This document shows, in pieces, positions 1-6,500 of a stretch of 9,573 nucleotides of DNA. The notes under the pieces are model-generated. The model did no database searches. It was not told where the DNA came from and saw only the letters and a program-made list of their open reading frames with translations. Every line of letters begins with the position of its first letter. Position 1 is the stretch's first letter. A program made the position numbers and the translations under genes. The DNA comes from Spirochaetota bacterium (GTDB lineage Bacteria > Spirochaetota > Spirochaetia > Treponematales > UBA12059): contig JAKLIU010000057.1 in assembly GCA_022709445.1 (NCBI GenBank), forward strand, positions 1 to 9,573, written 5' to 3'.

Positions 1-968
1 CAGCTGGCCAGCTCGGGGCCCTTGGGGTCCTGGCCGTACTTGTGGTTCTTGGTGGGCAGGAGGTCGTAGTCGTTCATGACCTCCATCAGGTGCGCGGTGC
101 CCTGCTTGCGCATCTTGCACTGCTTGTCGTCGTTGACCACGATCTCGCGGTGCAGCTTGAGGCCGATGCGCTGGACGGCGGCCGGGTCGGCCGCGTCGTT
201 CAGGTTCTGCTTGACGCCTGAGAAGCGGCACACCACCGCGAGTATCTTCTTGTCGCGCAGGACGTGGCCGATGCCGCCGCGGCCTGCCTGCTTGACGCGT
301 ATGCCCTGGCGGCGCTTGTCGTACAGGCTGAAGTTGAGCACGCTCATGGGCGAGTGGTCGGCGCCGCGGCCGGCGGACACCACGGACACGGCCTGCAGTT
401 CCGCCGGATCGGCGGACGCCGCGAAGGCGTGGGTCAGCTCCTCGGCCAGGAGGTGAGTGTCTTTCTGGAGGCCCGCGGGCGCCTCGTAGAAGCGCACGAT
501 GCCGGCGTTGGAGTCGATGAAGATGATGGTCTCGCGCTCGGCCTTGCCCTGGATCTCCAGGGCGTCCCAGCCGCCGAACTTGAGGTAGGGGCCGAAGTAG
601 CCGCCCACGTTGGAGTCGATGGGCACGCCGGTCATGGGCGACAGGGACACCACGAGACTCTTGCCGGAGCCCGGATAGTTGGTGTTGCCGCAGATGGGGC
701 CCATGGCGATGACGATCTCGTTGTCCGGGTCGTTCCACTTGGTGGCGGGTTTGGTGCCGTCCCAGAGCAGCTTGAGGCCGAAGCCCTTGCCGCCTATGAA
801 TCGATTCTTCATGTCCTCGGAGACGGGTTTTTCCCTGGATTCGCGGGTGCCCACGTTCACGTAGAGCGTGCGCATGGCGTAGCCGCGGCTGATGGCCTTG
901 GGCTCGAATTTCGCCTCGGACAGGAGCTTGAAGTCTTTCAGCGAGAGGTTCACGTTGGCTACGCTCAT
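1..968 (-). CDS. Aldehyde:ferredoxin oxidoreductase family protein, N-terminal half (cut by left edge)
   Basis: About 322 codons are visible; the 3' part lies beyond position 1. The family oxidises aldehydes (or reduces acids) at a tungsten bis-pterin centre and passes electrons through one [4Fe-4S] cluster to ferredoxin, in the cytoplasm. Seen here: a glycine-rich GGKGFGLKLLWD segment (about residues 59-70), SGKSLVVSLSPMTGVPIDSN (101-120) followed by GGYFGPYLKFGGWDALEI, and AGRGGIGHVLRDKKILAVV (228-246), all typical of the AOR N-terminal pterin-binding domain. The usual CxxCxxxC cluster motif would fall beyond the left edge, so it cannot be checked. About 30 residues precede the usual family start (around YAMRTLYVNVG), a short N-terminal extension. 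The ATG at 968 is well supported by AAGGAGG seven bases upstream (976-982), and it overlaps the stop of the ferredoxin gene as ATGA, implying translational coupling. Substrate is unknown; benzoyl-CoA-reductase BamB belongs to the same superfamily and is not excluded. Confidence 0.9.
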   Translation of the reverse strand, partial: MSVANVNLSLKDFKLLSEAKFEPKAISRGYAMRTLYVNVGTRESREKPVSEDMKNRFIGGKGFGLKLLWDGTKPATKWNDPDNEIVIAMGPICGNTNYPGSGKSLVVSLSPMTGVPIDSNVGGYFGPYLKFGGWDALEIQGKAERETIIFIDSNAGIVRFYEAPAGLQKDTHLLAEELTHAFAASADPAELQAVSVVSAGRGADHSPMSVLNFSLYDKRRQGIRVKQAGRGGIGHVLRDKKILAVVCRFSGVKQNLNDAADPAAVQRIGLKLHREIVVNDDKQCKMRKQGTAHLMEVMNDYDLLPTKNHKYGQDPKGPELAS

Positions 969-1423
969 TTTGCGGCCTCCTTGGCGACGGCGGCGGCTGC
1001 CTCGAAGGGGAAGCGCGAGGCCGGGCTGTCCTCTTTCTGCGCTATCTCCAGGGCTTCCTTGGGGCAGGTCTTCACGCAGGCGCCGCAGGCGACGCACTTG
1101 AAGGGCGTGGACTCGCCGGGGAAGAAGCGCATGGCCTCGATGGGGCAGACCGCGACGCAGGCCAGGCAGCCGACGCAGAGCTTCTTGTTGATCATGACGA
1201 CGCCCTGGGCGGTCACGGTGATGGCCTGGGTGGGGCACTCGGCCACGCACTTGCGGCATTCCTGGTCGCAGGCGATCAGGTGGAACTTCCCGCCGCCCAA
1301 GCCGTTCACCTGGATGCGGGACTTGGCCGGGTTGTTCTCCTTGGCGTAGGTCAGGGAGCAGGTGGCGGTGCAGTTCAGGCAGCCGACGCACTTGTCGTCG
1401 TGCAGCTTGAGGTACTTGATCAT
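965..1423 (-). CDS. Four-cluster ferredoxin-like electron-transfer subunit (16 Cys)
   Basis: 152 residues with four cysteine motifs: C12-C15-C18-C22, C52-C56-C59-C63, C83-C86-C89-C93 and C110-C113-C116-C120. The last two are classic CxxCxxCxxxCP ferredoxin repeats; the second is the CxxxCxxCxxxCP variant seen in HycB/DmsB-type proteins. This predicts four [4Fe-4S] clusters forming an electron wire. No signal peptide, so cytoplasmic. Small 16-Cys proteins of this type are known partner subunits of some AORs (AorA of Aromatoleum, the small subunit of Pyrococcus WOR5), and the direct ATGA overlap with the AOR gene supports the same role. The frame stays open to a TTG at 1546, but AAAAGGAGG at 1433-1441 sits nine bases before the ATG at 1423 and homology starts at MIKYLKL, so I chose the ATG. 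The C-terminal EAAAAVAKEAAK tail partly encodes the downstream Shine-Dalgarno site. Confidence 0.93.
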   Translation of the reverse strand: MIKYLKLHDDKCVGCLNCTATCSLTYAKENNPAKSRIQVNGLGGGKFHLIACDQECRKCVAECPTQAITVTAQGVVMINKKLCVGCLACVAVCPIEAMRFFPGESTPFKCVACGACVKTCPKEALEIAQKEDSPASRFPFEAAAAVAKEAAK

Positions 1424-1432
1424 GGTAGCGGG

Positions 1433-1441
1433 CCTCCTTTT
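1433..1441 (-). promoter_or_regulatory. Shine-Dalgarno site deciding the ferredoxin start
   Basis: On the minus strand this reads AAAAGGAGG, nine bases before the ATG at 1423. It is an almost full anti-16S match, whereas no comparable site precedes the alternative TTG at 1546. Confidence 0.85.
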
Positions 1442-1504
1442 AGGTCCGATATCGAACGGCCATGCCGGCGCCGGTGGATGTGTGTCTGGGGTGTTTGGGC
1501 GTTC

Positions 1505-1517
1505 GTGCGGCTCGCAC
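1505..1517. repeat. Perfect inverted repeat at the predicted ferredoxin-AOR transcription start
   Basis: GTGCG-gct-CGCAC: two perfect 5-base arms around a 3-base centre, immediately downstream of the predicted -10 box and spanning the expected start of transcription near 1511. The position fits an operator or a 5' end hairpin. A second short palindrome, CGATATCG, lies at 1447-1454 just upstream of the ribosome binding site. Both are short enough to be chance. Confidence 0.3.
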
Positions 1518-1546
1518 AGTATACGGGGACGGCCGGTTTTCCGCAA
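1518..1546 (-). promoter_or_regulatory. Predicted sigma-70 promoter for ferredoxin-AOR
   Basis: Minus strand TTGCGG (1541-1546), 17-base spacer, TATACT (1518-1523). The -10 box matches the consensus at 5 of 6 positions, the -35 box at 3 of 6, and the spacing is optimal. Predicted transcription start is near 1511, giving a leader of about 88 nt before the ferredoxin ATG. The -35 box begins only two bases beyond the kinase stop codon, and I see no terminator between the kinase gene and this promoter, so read-through from the kinase is also possible. Confidence 0.6.
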
Positions 1547-1548
1547 CC

Positions 1549-3432
1549 TCAGTCGGGGATGGACACGGTGACCACGGTGCCGCCCGACGGACCCGGGCCG
1601 CGTTCCAGGCGGCCGCCGGTCTGGGCCACCAGCCCCTCGACCAGCATGGTCCCGATGCCCGTGCCCCGCCCCGGCCAGTTCCCGGGGCCGATCCCGTCGT
1701 CGGCCACGGCCAGGATCCAGCCGTCCGCGCCGCGCTCCAGCGAAACGGTCACGCTTCCCGGCGTGCCCGCCGGGAAGGCGTGCTTGATGGCGTTGGTGAC
1801 CAGCTCGTTGACCACGAGGCCCGTGGGTATGGCCTTGTCCAGGGGCATCATGCTGTCCGGCTTGACCAGCGACTCGATGCGCATGCAGCTCGCCGCCGCC
1901 CGTCCCGTCCTCAGCGTGTCGCAGATGCGTTCCAGGTAACCGGACATGTCCAGCTCCACGAACGAGCCGGTCTGGTAGACTTCTTCATGCACCAGGGCCA
2001 TGGCCTGGATGCGCTCCTGGCACTCCTCGAAGGCCCGCAGGGATTCCTCGTCCTCCAGGCTGCCGGCCCGCAGGGAAAGGATGCTCGAGACGATCTGCAG
2101 GTTGTTCTTGACGCGGTGGTGGACTTCCTTGAGCAGGACCTCCTTCTCGCGGAGGCTGCCCGCCAGGGCGCCGAAGCTCTCGTCAAGCCGGCCCTTCATG
2201 GCCATGAACGAACGGGCCAGCCGGCCGAGCTCGTTGTGCCTGCCGGTCAGCCGGCACAGGTCCCCCGATACCTCGCCCCCCGGCTCGAAGGCGTCCGCGC
2301 CTTCCACCAGGATGCGCAGGGGCTTGGTCACGTAGCTGACGATCATCCAGCCGGTGACCAGCGAGAGCAGGAGGAAGACCGCCAGGATGCCCAGGGTGCG
2401 CCGGTCGGTCCCGGCCAGGCGCTCCATGAAAGCCGATTCCCTCAGGGCGGTCACCACGTTCCAGGACAGCCCGCGTCCGTCCCGGTAGGAGACGCGCCTG
2501 CCCAGGTAGCGTTCCCCGGACAGGTTGAACGAGAAGTCCTCGGGCACGTCCGGGATGGGGGCGGGGTTCGCGGCGCCGGGCAGTCCCGCCGCGATCGCCG
2601 CGGCCGAGAGCAGGGCGTCCGGGTGGGCCGAGGCGAACAGCCGCCTGCCTTCGGCCGACATGAGTGCGTCCGGGCCGCTCGAGCTGGCCAGGATCCGTCC
2701 CGTCGAGTCGGTGATGAAGAATATGCCCCGCGAAGCCTCGCGGAAGCGGGAGAGCCTGTCGGAAAAGGAGCCCAGGGTAAGGGTCGCGGTGGTGACGCCC
2801 ACGAGACGGCCAGCCGCGTCGCGGGCTGGCGCGGCGGCCGCCATGGCCAGGTCCGCGTTGGAGTAGAGGGCGTAGGGCTCGGTCCAGGCGTAGTCGTATC
2901 CTGCGGCGCCGGTCGAGTACCAGGGGCGCTGCCTGGGGTCGTAGCCCGGCCTGCTTTCGGAGACGGGCAGGATGGAGCCATCGAGGGCGACGGGGTGAAA
3001 CTGCAGTGCCCCGCCGGTGGAGGCCCCGGCCCTGCCCACGCGCAGCTTGCCGTCGGCGGTGCGCTGGGCTTCCCAGTATTCGCCTTCCGCCGTGCCCACC
3101 GAGAAGATGCCCACGTTGTCGCTGAGGGACAGCTGGCGCAGGAACAGCCGCATCACCACCGCCTCGTCGAGCCCGGACGGCGGGGACAGGGCGAAGAGGG
3201 CAGCGTTGGACGCGGCCACCCGGCTGGCTTCCTCGATCCTGCCGATGCCTTCCGCGGTCACCCGTTCGGAAACCTCGTTGACCACCGAGGCGACGGCGTA
3301 GCGGACCGCGTCCCTCGAGCCGGCCAGGTACACCAGCCAGAACATGGCGAAGGCCGCCAGGATGATGAGGAAGAAGGGCAGTATGATCACGCGCTTGAGC
3401 ATCCCGCCGGTTCCGGGGAAACCTTTTGCCAT
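1549..3432 (-). CDS. Membrane sensor histidine kinase: dCache - HAMP - HisKA_2 - HATPase
   Basis: 627 residues. Two membrane segments (about 13-37 and 346-368) bracket a 300-residue extracytoplasmic region with double-Cache character, including GYDPRQRPWY (163-172). A HAMP-like linker follows (about 367-425), with TKPLRILVEGADAFEPGGE. The H-box EVHHRVKNNLQIVSSILSL (436-454) is the HisKA_2/HWE-related type, with the phosphorylated His probably H439. The ATPase domain shows the N box NELVTNAIKHAFP (542-554), G1 DDGIGP (578-583) and G2 GTGIGT (590-595), so it should be active. It should phosphorylate a response regulator, but none lies in the window. The start is uncertain: the ATG at 3432 has no clear ribosome site, and an internal ATG at 3402 (MLKRVIIL) begins at a more usual distance from the first membrane helix. 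The promoter must lie in or very near the upstream terminator, because only 25 bases separate the T-tract from the first ATG. Confidence 0.92.
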   Translation of the reverse strand: MAKGFPGTGGMLKRVIILPFFLIILAAFAMFWLVYLAGSRDAVRYAVASVVNEVSERVTAEGIGRIEEASRVAASNAALFALSPPSGLDEAVVMRLFLRQLSLSDNVGIFSVGTAEGEYWEAQRTADGKLRVGRAGASTGGALQFHPVALDGSILPVSESRPGYDPRQRPWYSTGAAGYDYAWTEPYALYSNADLAMAAAAPARDAAGRLVGVTTATLTLGSFSDRLSRFREASRGIFFITDSTGRILASSSGPDALMSAEGRRLFASAHPDALLSAAAIAAGLPGAANPAPIPDVPEDFSFNLSGERYLGRRVSYRDGRGLSWNVVTALRESAFMERLAGTDRRTLGILAVFLLLSLVTGWMIVSYVTKPLRILVEGADAFEPGGEVSGDLCRLTGRHNELGRLARSFMAMKGRLDESFGALAGSLREKEVLLKEVHHRVKNNLQIVSSILSLRAGSLEDEESLRAFEECQERIQAMALVHEEVYQTGSFVELDMSGYLERICDTLRTGRAAASCMRIESLVKPDSMMPLDKAIPTGLVVNELVTNAIKHAFPAGTPGSVTVSLERGADGWILAVADDGIGPGNWPGRGTGIGTMLVEGLVAQTGGRLERGPGPSGGTVVTVSIPD

Positions 3433-3457
3433 GTCCCGATGATAAACTCGAATCCCG

Positions 3458-3494
3458 AAAAAAACAGCCCGTTCCCCGCGGACGGGGAACGGGC
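3458..3494 (-). terminator. Rho-independent terminator of the three-gene envelope unit
   Basis: A perfect 12-bp stem, GCCCGTTCCCCG (minus strand, from 3494) pairing with CGGGGAACGGGC (ending at 3467), closes a four-base TCCG loop. It is followed by TG and seven consecutive T at 3464-3458. It lies 25 bases past the stop of the exported-protein gene at 3520. The stable UNCG-class loop and long T-run make this a very strong terminator. Confidence 0.93.
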
Positions 3495-3519
3495 CGATTC
3501 AGCGCCCGGCGCGGGCCGG

Positions 3520-4089
3520 TCAGGGCGCGGCTTCCACCAGCGCGGCGCGCACCAGCCTGGCGTCGGGACCCAGCGCCGCCCTGAGACCGGCGAGCGCGTC
3601 GTCGAACTCATCCACGCGGGAAAGCGAGACCGGCGTGAAATATTCGTCGGAATAGGCGAAGACGAAGGTGCCGAGATAGACGTACTGCGCGCCTTCCGGC
3701 ACGGTGAACTCCAGGTTCACGGGGAGCGTGATGCTGAAGTAGCCGTTGTCCAGGATGTACACGCGGAGCTCGGGGAACGAGAACGCGCGGTCCTTCGGCA
3801 GCCTCATCGTGATGTAGCCGAACCGGTTCAGGCGCCCGACGGGGCTGGCGAGCCCTCCCCAGGCGGAGCCCTTGGCGGAGAGCGACAGGTACGCGGTCGT
3901 CGCGGGAACCGTGTCTTGGCGTGCATCCGAGTACTGCGCGAAGAAGGCTTCGGGGATGGCCGGCTGCACCCGCACCTTGGCCACGAAGACCACCTCGTTG
4001 GCCTTTGGACGCACGGGTGTTTCTTGGGCCGCCGCGGGGAGCGCGATGGCGAGCGAGAGGAACAGGGCAGCTGCTATGGTGCGCTTCAT
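3520..4089 (-). CDS. Small exported protein of unknown function, probable paralogue of the adjacent lipoprotein
   Basis: 189 residues. MKRTIAAALFLSLAIALPAAAQ is a clear Sec signal peptide, with cleavage probably after AAA-Q or nearby. The mature part is beta-rich (EVVFVAKVRV; ELRVYILDNGYFSITLPVN; AQYVYLGTFVFAYSDEYF) and ends in a helix-like segment (VDEFDDALAGLRAALGPDAR). I do not recognise a named family. The order of elements parallels the upstream lipoprotein: an opening VVFVAKV strand, a middle segment with LP, YLGTFVF (compare YLGAFAW), then a closing helix. The ATG at 4089 overlaps the lipoprotein stop as ATGA, so synthesis is coupled, and a strong terminator follows. A beta-sandwich binding or chaperone role in the periplasm is only a guess. 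Although the frame is open far upstream of 4089, the signal peptide and overlap fix the start. Confidence 0.85.
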   Translation of the reverse strand: MKRTIAAALFLSLAIALPAAAQETPVRPKANEVVFVAKVRVQPAIPEAFFAQYSDARQDTVPATTAYLSLSAKGSAWGGLASPVGRLNRFGYITMRLPKDRAFSFPELRVYILDNGYFSITLPVNLEFTVPEGAQYVYLGTFVFAYSDEYFTPVSLSRVDEFDDALAGLRAALGPDARLVRAALVEAAP

Positions 4090-4682
4090 GGTTCGAGTTC
4101 CTTGATCCTTGCCTTGATGATGGGTTCCCACTCGGTTTTCGCGAACTGCGGCAGGAGGGCCTCCAGCGCGGCGAGCTCGTACCCGTCGTCCGGGAAGGGG
4201 TGGATGCCCCAGGCCGAGTAGTCGTCCTCTCCGGCCCAGGCCCGGGGTCCCGCGCTCCAGGCGAAGGCCCCCAGGTACATGAGTCCCGGCTTCTCCAGCC
4301 TGGGATCCCATGCGTTCCTGCCCATCACGCCCTGCTGGTAGACGGTCGTGGAATTGGTCCCGGCTTCCAGGAAGCTGAGCAGCTTCCAGGACGTGCCGGC
4401 GGGCAGGGGCGGCAGGAAGAAACTGCCGTCGTATTTGGGGTGGATGGCGTATTCCAGGCCTGGTTCCGCGTCCGGATCCAACTGGATGTAGCGCGGGTAT
4501 TGCATCGGCCGTTTCCCGAACACGTTGTGGAACCCCAGGTAGCCGTACACCAGCGTGTGGGTCCCCGGCGAGCCGATCTCGCCCTTGGGCATGGTGCTCG
4601 GCCCGATGGATACGCAGGAACCCAGTATGGTCAGCGATAGCGCCGCGATGGCGAGCGTGGCGGCGAGGGATCTTCCGTGCAT
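4086..4682 (-). CDS. Probable lipoprotein of unknown function
   Basis: 198 residues from the ATG at 4682. The N-terminus has MHGRS, a hydrophobic run and a lipobox-like LTILGSC, with the lipidated Cys at residue 23; the -3 to -1 residues (L-G-S) fit a lipobox. The mature part opens with a strand (THTLVYGYLGF), continues through FFLPPLPAGTSWKLLSF and GLMYLGAFAW, and ends with a helical tail (ELAALEALLPQFAKTEWEP). I cannot assign a family beyond a beta-sandwich-like envelope lipoprotein. AAAGGAG at 4688-4694, five bases before the ATG, selects this start over a TTG at 4697. A GC-rich hairpin at 4704-4731 sits in the leader. The gene lies 54 bases after the protease gene and overlaps the next gene by four bases, so the three are almost certainly one operon. 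It probably sits in the outer or inner membrane leaflet facing the periplasm. Confidence 0.85.
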   Translation of the reverse strand: MHGRSLAATLAIAALSLTILGSCVSIGPSTMPKGEIGSPGTHTLVYGYLGFHNVFGKRPMQYPRYIQLDPDAEPGLEYAIHPKYDGSFFLPPLPAGTSWKLLSFLEAGTNSTTVYQQGVMGRNAWDPRLEKPGLMYLGAFAWSAGPRAWAGEDDYSAWGIHPFPDDGYELAALEALLPQFAKTEWEPIIKARIKELEP

Positions 4683-4703
4683 GCAGACTCCTTTCAAGCG
4701 GTC

Positions 4704-4731
4704 GGGGCGGCGCCCGCATGGGCGGCGCCCC
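4704..4731 (-). repeat. GC-rich hairpin in the protease-lipoprotein gap
   Basis: Two 12-base arms (4704-4715 and 4720-4731) around a GCAT loop pair at all but one position. There is no T-run on either strand, so it is not a standard intrinsic terminator. It lies between the protease stop (4737) and the lipoprotein Shine-Dalgarno site (4688-4694). That position suits a hairpin protecting upstream mRNA, setting protease:lipoprotein expression ratio, or pausing polymerase. Confidence 0.6.
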
Positions 4732-4736
4732 GGATA

Positions 4737-6455
4737 TCAATACAGTCCGAAGGTCAGGTACAGTGCGACGAGCTCGTTGCTGGGTTTCTCGCCGGTGCCG
4801 AAGTCCATGGGAGCCCGGCTCATGTGCTGGTATTCGATGCTCACGGTCGTGAACGGTTCCCGGAAGGTCAGCGCCAGGCCGCCGCCCAGGGTAGCCACCC
4901 CGCCCGCGAAGGAGCTGCCATCGAGCCCGAAGGGCAGGCTGATGCCGGCGGTGGCCCGCGCGTACGGCGCGAGGTAGACTTCCCCCAGGAACAGCGGGAG
5001 CTGCAGCGTCACGCCGGCCCGCATGACCACGATGGCCATCCTGGCCGCGTCGCCCGTCCACTCGTCCACGTTGTCGAAGGCGCCGCCGGAGGCCTCCACC
5101 GTCCACATGAGCAGGTCGGAGGACAGGAGGCTCCCCGTCACGCCCAGGCTTCCCAGCACCAGTCCGTCCCCGCCGAGTTCCACGACGGCCCCGGCGATGA
5201 AGCCGAACTCGTAGGGGCTGGCGATCCCGAGGGCGCTCCGCTCCGCCTGCCCGGTCCCGTCCGGGGCAGTCTCGGGGAGGAGGGGGAAGGAGGCAAGCCT
5301 CCAGTAGCCGTGTTCCAGGATCCAGGAGGTCCGGAACCGGGTGCCTCCCATCGACAGGCTCACCGATCCCTCGCCGTCCTCGGCGGATTCCACGTCCACG
5401 AAGCCGAGCGGGTCTCCCCCGGCGGAGGCGGAGGCCTCCGCGATGGCCCAGGCGACGGCCAGACGGAGCCCGTCTATGGGAGATACCCCGACGAAGGTCT
5501 CGATGATCCCGTCGCGGATGCGGGTCGGCGCGCCGGCCAGCGCTTCCTTGAGGCAGGATTCCCCGATCCGGGAAACGAGCTCGTAGGAGATGAAGCGGGC
5601 CAGCTTCCGGTACGCGTCCTCGGCGGCTCGCGCGTTCCCGGCCATGGACCGGGCCCGTTCGCCCAGTTCCGACCGTGCGTCCGTGTCCGCCGGATCCAGG
5701 CTCTCCGAAAGGAAGCGCGCGACCAGGGCGGACGGGATGGCGAAGTTGACGTCCTGCCTGTCGCTGACCTTCCAGGTGTTGACGCCGACGACCGCGTAGC
5801 CCGAGGTGCCGGAGCGGTCCGCGACGAGGAGTGGGCCGCCCGAGCTGCCCGCGTCTATGGGCGCCGAGTGCTGGATGAGTTCCGCGCCGGACGGCTCGGA
5901 GAGCTCCGGAACGAGGGCCCTGTTGTTGGTCACGCTGCCCTTGGCGAACTGCCAGAGGGGCCTGGACATCAGTCCGGGAAATCCCGCGCTCCAGACGTCC
6001 GTCCCGTCGGCCGGCAGGTCCGGGGCAAGCGATATGGCGGTCTTGTAGGGCCTGGCGCCCGACGGGAACCCGATCAGGGCCAGGTCCAGGTCCTCGGAGA
6101 CCGCGATGACGGGGCAGTCGCGGTAGACGGACGACGAGCGGTCGTCCATCTCGAATTCCAGGGTGACGCTCTCGGCATGGGCGACCACGTGCCTGTTGGT
6201 GATCACGTAGTTGGTCCCGTCGGCCGGATCCACCCAGACGAACCCGGAGCCGAAGCCGCCCTCCGCCCAGGCCTTGAGGTAGTCCGATGCGTCCCGGTAG
6301 CCCTCGTCGGACAGTGACGAGGCGAGGTCCAGGATGAAGTCCCTGGTGCCCTGGTGCGGCACGGGGCGAACGATGGCCACCAGGGAGCGCACCTGGGCTT
6401 CCGTGACGGAAAGGCCCGCAAGGCAGAGTGCGGCGAGTGCGAAAAACTTTTTCAT
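4737..6455 (-). CDS. Exported trypsin-like serine protease with C-terminal beta-barrel-like domain
   Basis: 572 residues. A Sec signal peptide (about 1-20, ending SVTEA) is followed by an HtrA-like chymotrypsin fold without a PDZ domain: GGFGSGFVWV (66-75), ITNRHVVAHA with catalytic H89, EDLDLALIGF with D124, and DAGSSGGPLL with S205 and its oxyanion glycine. The triad is complete, so the enzyme should be active. Residues about 255-395 form a separate helical then beta region (FRTSWILEHGYWRLASF). From about 412 to the end, alternating hydrophobic strands rich in Gly and aromatics resemble a small outer-membrane barrel of about eight strands. They end in ELVALYLTFGLY with the terminal aromatic expected of outer-membrane proteins. 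It is the first gene of the operon. The ATG at 6455 fits the signal peptide, but I see no strong ribosome site. The family is S1-type; substrate unknown. The protease assignment is firm; the barrel is inference. Confidence 0.88.
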   Translation of the reverse strand: MKKFFALAALCLAGLSVTEAQVRSLVAIVRPVPHQGTRDFILDLASSLSDEGYRDASDYLKAWAEGGFGSGFVWVDPADGTNYVITNRHVVAHAESVTLEFEMDDRSSSVYRDCPVIAVSEDLDLALIGFPSGARPYKTAISLAPDLPADGTDVWSAGFPGLMSRPLWQFAKGSVTNNRALVPELSEPSGAELIQHSAPIDAGSSGGPLLVADRSGTSGYAVVGVNTWKVSDRQDVNFAIPSALVARFLSESLDPADTDARSELGERARSMAGNARAAEDAYRKLARFISYELVSRIGESCLKEALAGAPTRIRDGIIETFVGVSPIDGLRLAVAWAIAEASASAGGDPLGFVDVESAEDGEGSVSLSMGGTRFRTSWILEHGYWRLASFPLLPETAPDGTGQAERSALGIASPYEFGFIAGAVVELGGDGLVLGSLGVTGSLLSSDLLMWTVEASGGAFDNVDEWTGDAARMAIVVMRAGVTLQLPLFLGEVYLAPYARATAGISLPFGLDGSSFAGGVATLGGGLALTFREPFTTVSIEYQHMSRAPMDFGTGEKPSNELVALYLTFGLY

Positions 6456-6500
6456 GGCATGTCCAACGATCGCGGGATGGGTCGGGTGAAGCGACGGGTG

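Noticed and set aside
264..1349. Plus-strand open frame opposite the AOR and ferredoxin genes
   Set aside because: Antisense to two strongly recognised genes; Ala/Gly/His-rich with no domain.
1424..1546. N-terminal extension of the ferredoxin from a TTG at 1546
   Set aside because: The added 41 residues are Pro/Arg-rich without homology, overlap the predicted promoter, and a strong ribosome site precedes the ATG at 1423.
1462..4221. Very long open frame on the plus strand (over 900 codons) antisense to the kinase and exported-protein genes
   Set aside because: Low-complexity Arg/Gly/Pro/His-rich translation, no domain pattern, and it is antisense to well-supported genes; long shadow frames are expected at this GC content.
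4677..6317. Plus-strand open frame of about 546 codons opposite the protease gene
   Set aside because: Biased, His/Gly/Arg-rich translation with no recognisable motif; antisense to a protein with an intact catalytic triad.
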